Shown here: piece after piece, positions 7,862-11,277 of the stretch
How positions within the stretch are numbered: the stretch's first letter is position 1
Layout of the letters: each line of letters opens with the position of its first letter
NCBI GenBank assembly: GCA_009602725.1
Contig: WELB01000205.1
Span: forward strand, 52,922 to 64,198
DNA: 11,277 nt
From: Spirogloea muscicola
Taxonomy: Eukaryota; Streptophyta; Zygnematophyceae; Spirogloeales; Spirogloeaceae
Direction of reading: 5' to 3'
Notes under the pieces: model-generated
The model's input: the letters and a program-made list of their open reading frames with translations, nothing else
What the model was told of the DNA's origin: nothing
Database searches by the model: none
Translations under genes and position numbers: made by a program

Positions 7862-10040
7862 TCAGAGTTGCTGTAAGTTGAGGAAGCAGGTGTGCCGAAT
7901 GCCTGTTCCCCTTAATGATAGTACTCTTCTCGTTAAACAGGCACATCCCAGGCATGTTCGACCAGTCAGAGGATACGTGATCACATGGTCAAGCTGAAGG
8001 TCGCTAGAAATCGTCACGATTTACCCACCTGGACCTGGCTCTCCAGGAAGAGCATGTACTCACGTGCACGCTCCAGCATACCAGCAGTGTCTTCCCTGTG
8101 GCTTGTTGGCTGAGGAGTTACTTTCTGCACACAAGTAGCCCAAGCAGCAAGCAGTCATGGACTGGTGGCAGAAGCAGTCAATATGCAGATAGCCAGCACC
8201 AGGGAATTGTGGCACACCCGTGGACCCTGAGTCCTTACTAAAATCACACCTAAGCACACCAAAAGCACAGTAGAAGGTCCAATGTATGACCACTTTCCCC
8301 ACACATTGCGTGGTAAATTTGCATCCGCCTAGCATGCCCTCTGCAGGTTGCACAACTTCAAAAGGGAAAGCTGCTAGCTGCTATATCGAGTCACAGCACT
8401 GCACCTGCAATGCTTTCAGGCTCTCACTGATCCGCTCCCTCCTCCGCTTTTCAGTGAGTGTCCGCCGCTTCTCCTTCTCCCCGCGGGACAGGGGAGCCTT
8501 GCTTGCATCCTCGTCCTTAGATGCCAGTGGCTCTTGGAGGAGAGCATCGTGCAAAGCCTGCTGGCCACCGTCATGCCTTGCCCGCTTATCTCCAATTGCG
8601 TCAGTCCAGGTGCTCCCCTGACCACCAGCCTGTCTGCAGTGTTTGTAGCCGCTTGAGCTCTCGAGTGACCCACCATCGGTGGCAAGGCATTGGGCCACAT
8701 CGGAGGGCAATTTAGTAGCTGCTGAGGTCTGATCACTGGACGCCCTGTGTTCGAGCAAGACTTCCACGATGTGCTTTGCTGGAAGCTGCTGAGATCCAGC
8801 TGTGAAGCAGGCACTGCTGTAGTCACTCCACCCGCCCGCCACTCTTGGCTCGCGCTCCTTGTCAGACGATGCTCCCTTGCTAGAAGAGGCAGCAGCAATG
8901 GCCTTCCGTAGCTCAGCTGACCAAGCATTTCTCGGAGGATTGGGCTTGCCAGCTTTCTGCTGTGATGGGGCAAGAAGCTGTGGCTTCCCCTCAACATGGT
9001 CGGCAGACCTGCAGCCACTGGAAACCGCAAAGGGCACCATCTCGTGTGCTGGGATGGCCACCTGTGGTATAGCTGGCTGGCTATGCAGGGAGTAGAATGG
9101 TTTGTATAGCTGATCGAGTTGTTCACTCAAGACTTTCCTTGCCGCCTCCTGCTCCATCTGCAGCATGGGGTCCTCTAAGCAAGTACTACCAGACACCTGT
9201 ACAAGCTTGTGTGGGCTTGTTGCAATGGCTGCGTGGCCCCACACATTAGGAGGTGATGCCGAAGGGAGGGGAAGCGAGCAGGAGTTTGCCAAGTTGGGCG
9301 GTGCTGCAGGTGTCATAGGGGGGACCTGGGCCATGATATGCTGAATGTGGCCCGTTGTCTCGTGCACTTGCTGCATTGGCTCTGCCAAGGTGGGAAGATC
9401 TCGGAAGCTTGGCAATGGGTCTGGCAAAGTGGCCCAGTCTGGGAGGGCCTCCTGTCGTGACAGAGCTTGGATGAGAGCAGCAAGCTGCACATAGGGCCAG
9501 AAACAGCATAGTAACCATTCAGCCTCCGGAGAGATAGGAGCTTGACTTGTGGTTGTGCCCAACTTCTGCTTCAAGGGGTCAAGAGTGTGGGGCCTGCTGA
9601 CACTTGATAGATAGGGGCAGCAATTTAACCATTCTCGCAGCAGGCAGTAGGGTCAACGGGCAATCACAAGGCCACTACCTGGAAGTTTGTGCCGTCAGGG
9701 TGCTCAAGAGCGAACTGTGCTGAAGTGCGTCCGAGTCCGTTCATTGCGTCCGGATTGGCGAGGACAGGCCCGGAGCCCACGCCGTCACGCCAATGAAGCT
9801 GTTCCAGGACATCAATCAGCCTGCTGCAAGGTTACGAAGGAGGCCTCTTCGAGCGCGAGGGTCTGACATTGGCGGGCGAGGAGGTGGGCACAAGTGATGA
9901 TGGCGGCAGCCGTCTACCTGAAAGTCGAAGGGCGCGTGTAGTCCGCCCTGGAGGCTGTGGCCTCCTGGCAGCAGGTCCGTCGCTTGCCAGCGCGAGGGCG
10001 CGGGTCGGGGCTGCTGGCAGCTGTGGGCCTTCACAGCCAT
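7862..10040 (-). CDS. bHLH transcription factor, spliced; ends uncertain
   Basis: A basic helix-loop-helix protein binds DNA as a dimer, usually at E-box sites, in the nucleus. Secure exons are 9565-8405 (387 codons) and 8124-8029 (32 codons), both phase 0. The first ends with the basic region and helix 1 (TLTEKRRRERISESLKALQ); the second holds the loop and helix 2 (EDTAGMLERAREYMLFLESQ). Glu9 and Arg12/Arg13 of the basic region are present; position 5 is Arg rather than the usual His. The rest is Ser/Gln/Pro-rich and probably disordered. An upstream coding exon ends at a CAGgtag donor (9679) and reads NPDAMNGLGRTSAQFALEHP. Two starts are possible: ATG 10040 with a first exon 10040-9918 joined to 9798-9679, or ATG 9744. 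At the 3' end, either a CAGgtgggt donor at 8028 leads to a last exon at 7870-7862 (Gln-Leu-stop), or reading continues to a TGA at 8016-8014. The five-exon model gives about 502 residues. Confidence 0.8.
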
Positions 10041-10260
10041 GCGGGCGGCCTGGCGACGGGAGCGCCGCAGGCCGGAGGGGCGGGGAGGACACTCGCGGGC
10101 CGCGGTGACCAGCGCTGCCTCCTCGATGTGGGGCCCTGGGTGGGAAACGGGAGCGGCCGAGGCCGGCGGCGGCGGCGGGCTAGCGGGAGGAAGGTGGGGG
10201 GAGGCGGTTGCGGTCAGGGACTGGGAGCCACAGAAAATGCGTGTATATTAAGAGATGGGG
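10041..10260 (-). promoter_or_regulatory. GC-rich island, probable bHLH promoter
   Basis: Very GC-rich sequence with many CpG and GGCGG motifs lies directly upstream of the proposed bHLH start on the minus strand. Open frames on the plus strand here (extending to 10643) are low-complexity Gly/Arg/Ala and look like composition artefacts. The promoter role is inferred from position and base content. Confidence 0.35.
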
Positions 10261-10282
10261 AGGCCAAGAGAGAGGCCGCGAG

Positions 10283-10318
10283 CGGGGCGGGGCGGGGCGG
10301 GGCGGGGCGGGGCGGGGG
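10283..10318 (+). repeat. Tandem CGGGG tract, G-quadruplex candidate
   Basis: Seven consecutive runs of four or more G, each preceded by a single C, with the last run being five G. Four or more G4 runs with one-base loops fit the classical G-quadruplex pattern. It lies about 240-280 bases upstream of the proposed bHLH ATG, with the C-rich strand as that gene's sense strand. Confidence 0.85.
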
Positions 10319-11061
10319 AATGCGGCTCCGTCTTTCTTTCTCGGAGCGCTCGACAGCAGCTTTTTCAGGTCGCTTTTGCCCGTATTGTGAAGCAAGGAGC
10401 ACCAAGAGCCAATGCAGCCCCGCTGCTGCTTACCAGCTAATGAAGTGCTGTGCTATCACTATCAATGACAGATCCTGGTGTCTGCCGGGCCTCCCTTGCT
10501 CCAGTTACGAGTGCCTCATGATGAATCACATAAAACCAGGCGAAATTTGGAGAATGTGCACCGTTGCCTGCTCTTGTGTTAGCAGTGGCATGAGCAACCA
10601 TTTCGAAAAGACCGCACATGACTGTGATAATTGCAGGAGATAACGGCTCCGTCAGAAGAGGCCAGACCAGCAGCAAAAGGATGCAAAAAGGAAGTGGGCA
10701 GGCCGAGCCAGTTCGAGGAGAAAGGCCCCATCACAGGAGCAGAGGCTGACTGGTCAGGCCAGGCCGACAATCACAACCGTAGGCGAGGCCAACAAAAAGT
10801 ACGCAGTTAACGCTGTTGCTCCACCAAAGTATCAGAGGCTGTTGATGGCCTTATTGAGGCTCTTTACAGAAGAGGCGATGGCTGTGACAGGCCAGCCCAA
10901 AGTTGTGGACGCAGTCGCAAGGTGAAGCCCCACAGTAACTGCAAACCATACAGCATAGGTGTGGCCTGGGAGGCATGTGTGAGCTAGCTATAAAAAGAGG
11001 CCGAGCAGTTGCCGGAGAAGAGAGATCGTGTATTAGAAAGAAATGTAGGCCAAATGGCCAG
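10319..11061. other. Non-coding sequence with repeat remnants
   Basis: I see no recognisable gene. Bases 10871-10898 are an inverted copy of a short motif also found at 390-418, 6871-6898 and, diverged, 7087-7130. A TATA-like TATAAAAAG occurs near 10988 and a minus-strand TGTAA at 10862-10866, neither beside a convincing reading frame. Confidence 0.35.
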
Positions 11062-11167
11062 GTACAAAGGCAAGCACATCTAAAAATCTACGTAACCTAC
11101 AGCAGATTGACCCGCTCAATAACCACGGGTCAAAACATAAAGGTCACTACTCGATGCATGAATACTA
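11062..11167. repeat. Dispersed repeat, right copy
   Basis: Same-orientation partner of 5278-5385. Here the plus-strand frame stays open (VQRQAHLKIYVTYSRLTRSI), part of a 75-codon frame from 10975 to 11202. I do not recognise the protein. The remaining bases to 11277 show nothing further. Confidence 0.5.
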
Positions 11168-11277
11168 GATGCCAGGAACGGAGCCCTTCTGCCACCTACT
11201 AGAGCTCGCCCAGCTTTCTGGTGCAAGGCACTAGCCTGAGCACGCTGCAAACAGGCCGAAACTCGACGTCGCAAGAG

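Noticed and set aside
8286-9095. Plus-strand open frames across the bHLH gene
   Set aside because: These are antisense to the long bHLH exon, whose domain is unmistakable.
9957-10643. Plus-strand open frame of 228 codons
   Set aside because: Its first half is Gly/Arg/Ala low complexity including the CGGGG tract, and it overlaps the bHLH promoter and first exon on the opposite strand. The Cys-rich second half shows no family I know.
10985-11202. TATA-like box followed by a 75-codon frame as a new gene
   Set aside because: The frame starts before the TATA-like motif, contains the dispersed repeat, and has no downstream plus-strand UGUAA in the window. It is kept only as a repeat observation.
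1-11277. tRNA, rRNA, CRISPR, bacterial operon, toxin or virus genes
   Set aside because: I looked for tRNA T-loop signatures, regularly spaced repeats and bacterial gene spacing on both strands and found none that hold up.

Overview
The window reads as nuclear DNA of a green alga (Chlorophyta, probably trebouxiophyte-like). The evidence is spliceosomal GT-AG introns of roughly 110-300 bases inside conserved genes, UGUAA-type polyadenylation signals near gene ends, GC-rich promoter islands next to moderate-GC introns, a plant-type bHLH transcription factor, and remnants of a LINE-like retroelement. There are no bacterial operons, ribosome-binding sites, tRNA or rRNA genes, or CRISPR arrays. 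The species assignment is inference.

Layout. Bases 1-545 hold a decayed 3' end of a retroelement (copy A). Bases 965-3015 (+) hold a complete eight-exon gene for inosine triphosphate pyrophosphatase (ITPA/HAM1), whose splicing can be rebuilt phase by phase into 203 residues, including a 10-base microexon. Converging on it is a small minus-strand ORF (3119-3367, possibly from 3424). It has a mitochondrial-presequence-like N terminus and a UGUAA signal just past its stop. Bases 3368-3500 contain a CCAAT box and two perfect dyads. Bases 4017-4756 (+) contain coding-like pieces with good splice sites and a UGUAA signal at 4874, but I could not assemble or name a gene there.

Bases 5666-6367 (+) are a pseudogene of the C-terminal end of a retroelement protein (zinc-finger-like cluster, restriction-like-endonuclease-like segment and tail) with one internal stop (copy B). 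An inverted fragment of the same sequence lies at 6775-6865, and related non-coding tail sequence runs to about 7230. Bases 7862-10040 (-) hold a spliced bHLH transcription factor gene. Its bHLH domain is certain, split by an intron between helix 1 and the loop. Its first exon and last residues are uncertain. The right end (10041-11277) is non-coding as far as I can see: a GC-rich promoter island, a (CGGGG)7 tract, another inverted copy of the dispersed motif, and a repeat shared with 5278-5385.

How the genes relate. ITPA is a housekeeping enzyme that cleans the nucleotide pool and the bHLH protein is a regulator. Nothing in the sequence ties the two functionally; they are neighbours separated by retroelement debris. 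I found no convincing new multi-gene system. The most useful leads are the unassigned small minus-strand gene beside ITPA, the unresolved candidate at 4017-4756, and the repeat pair with coding-like substitutions.
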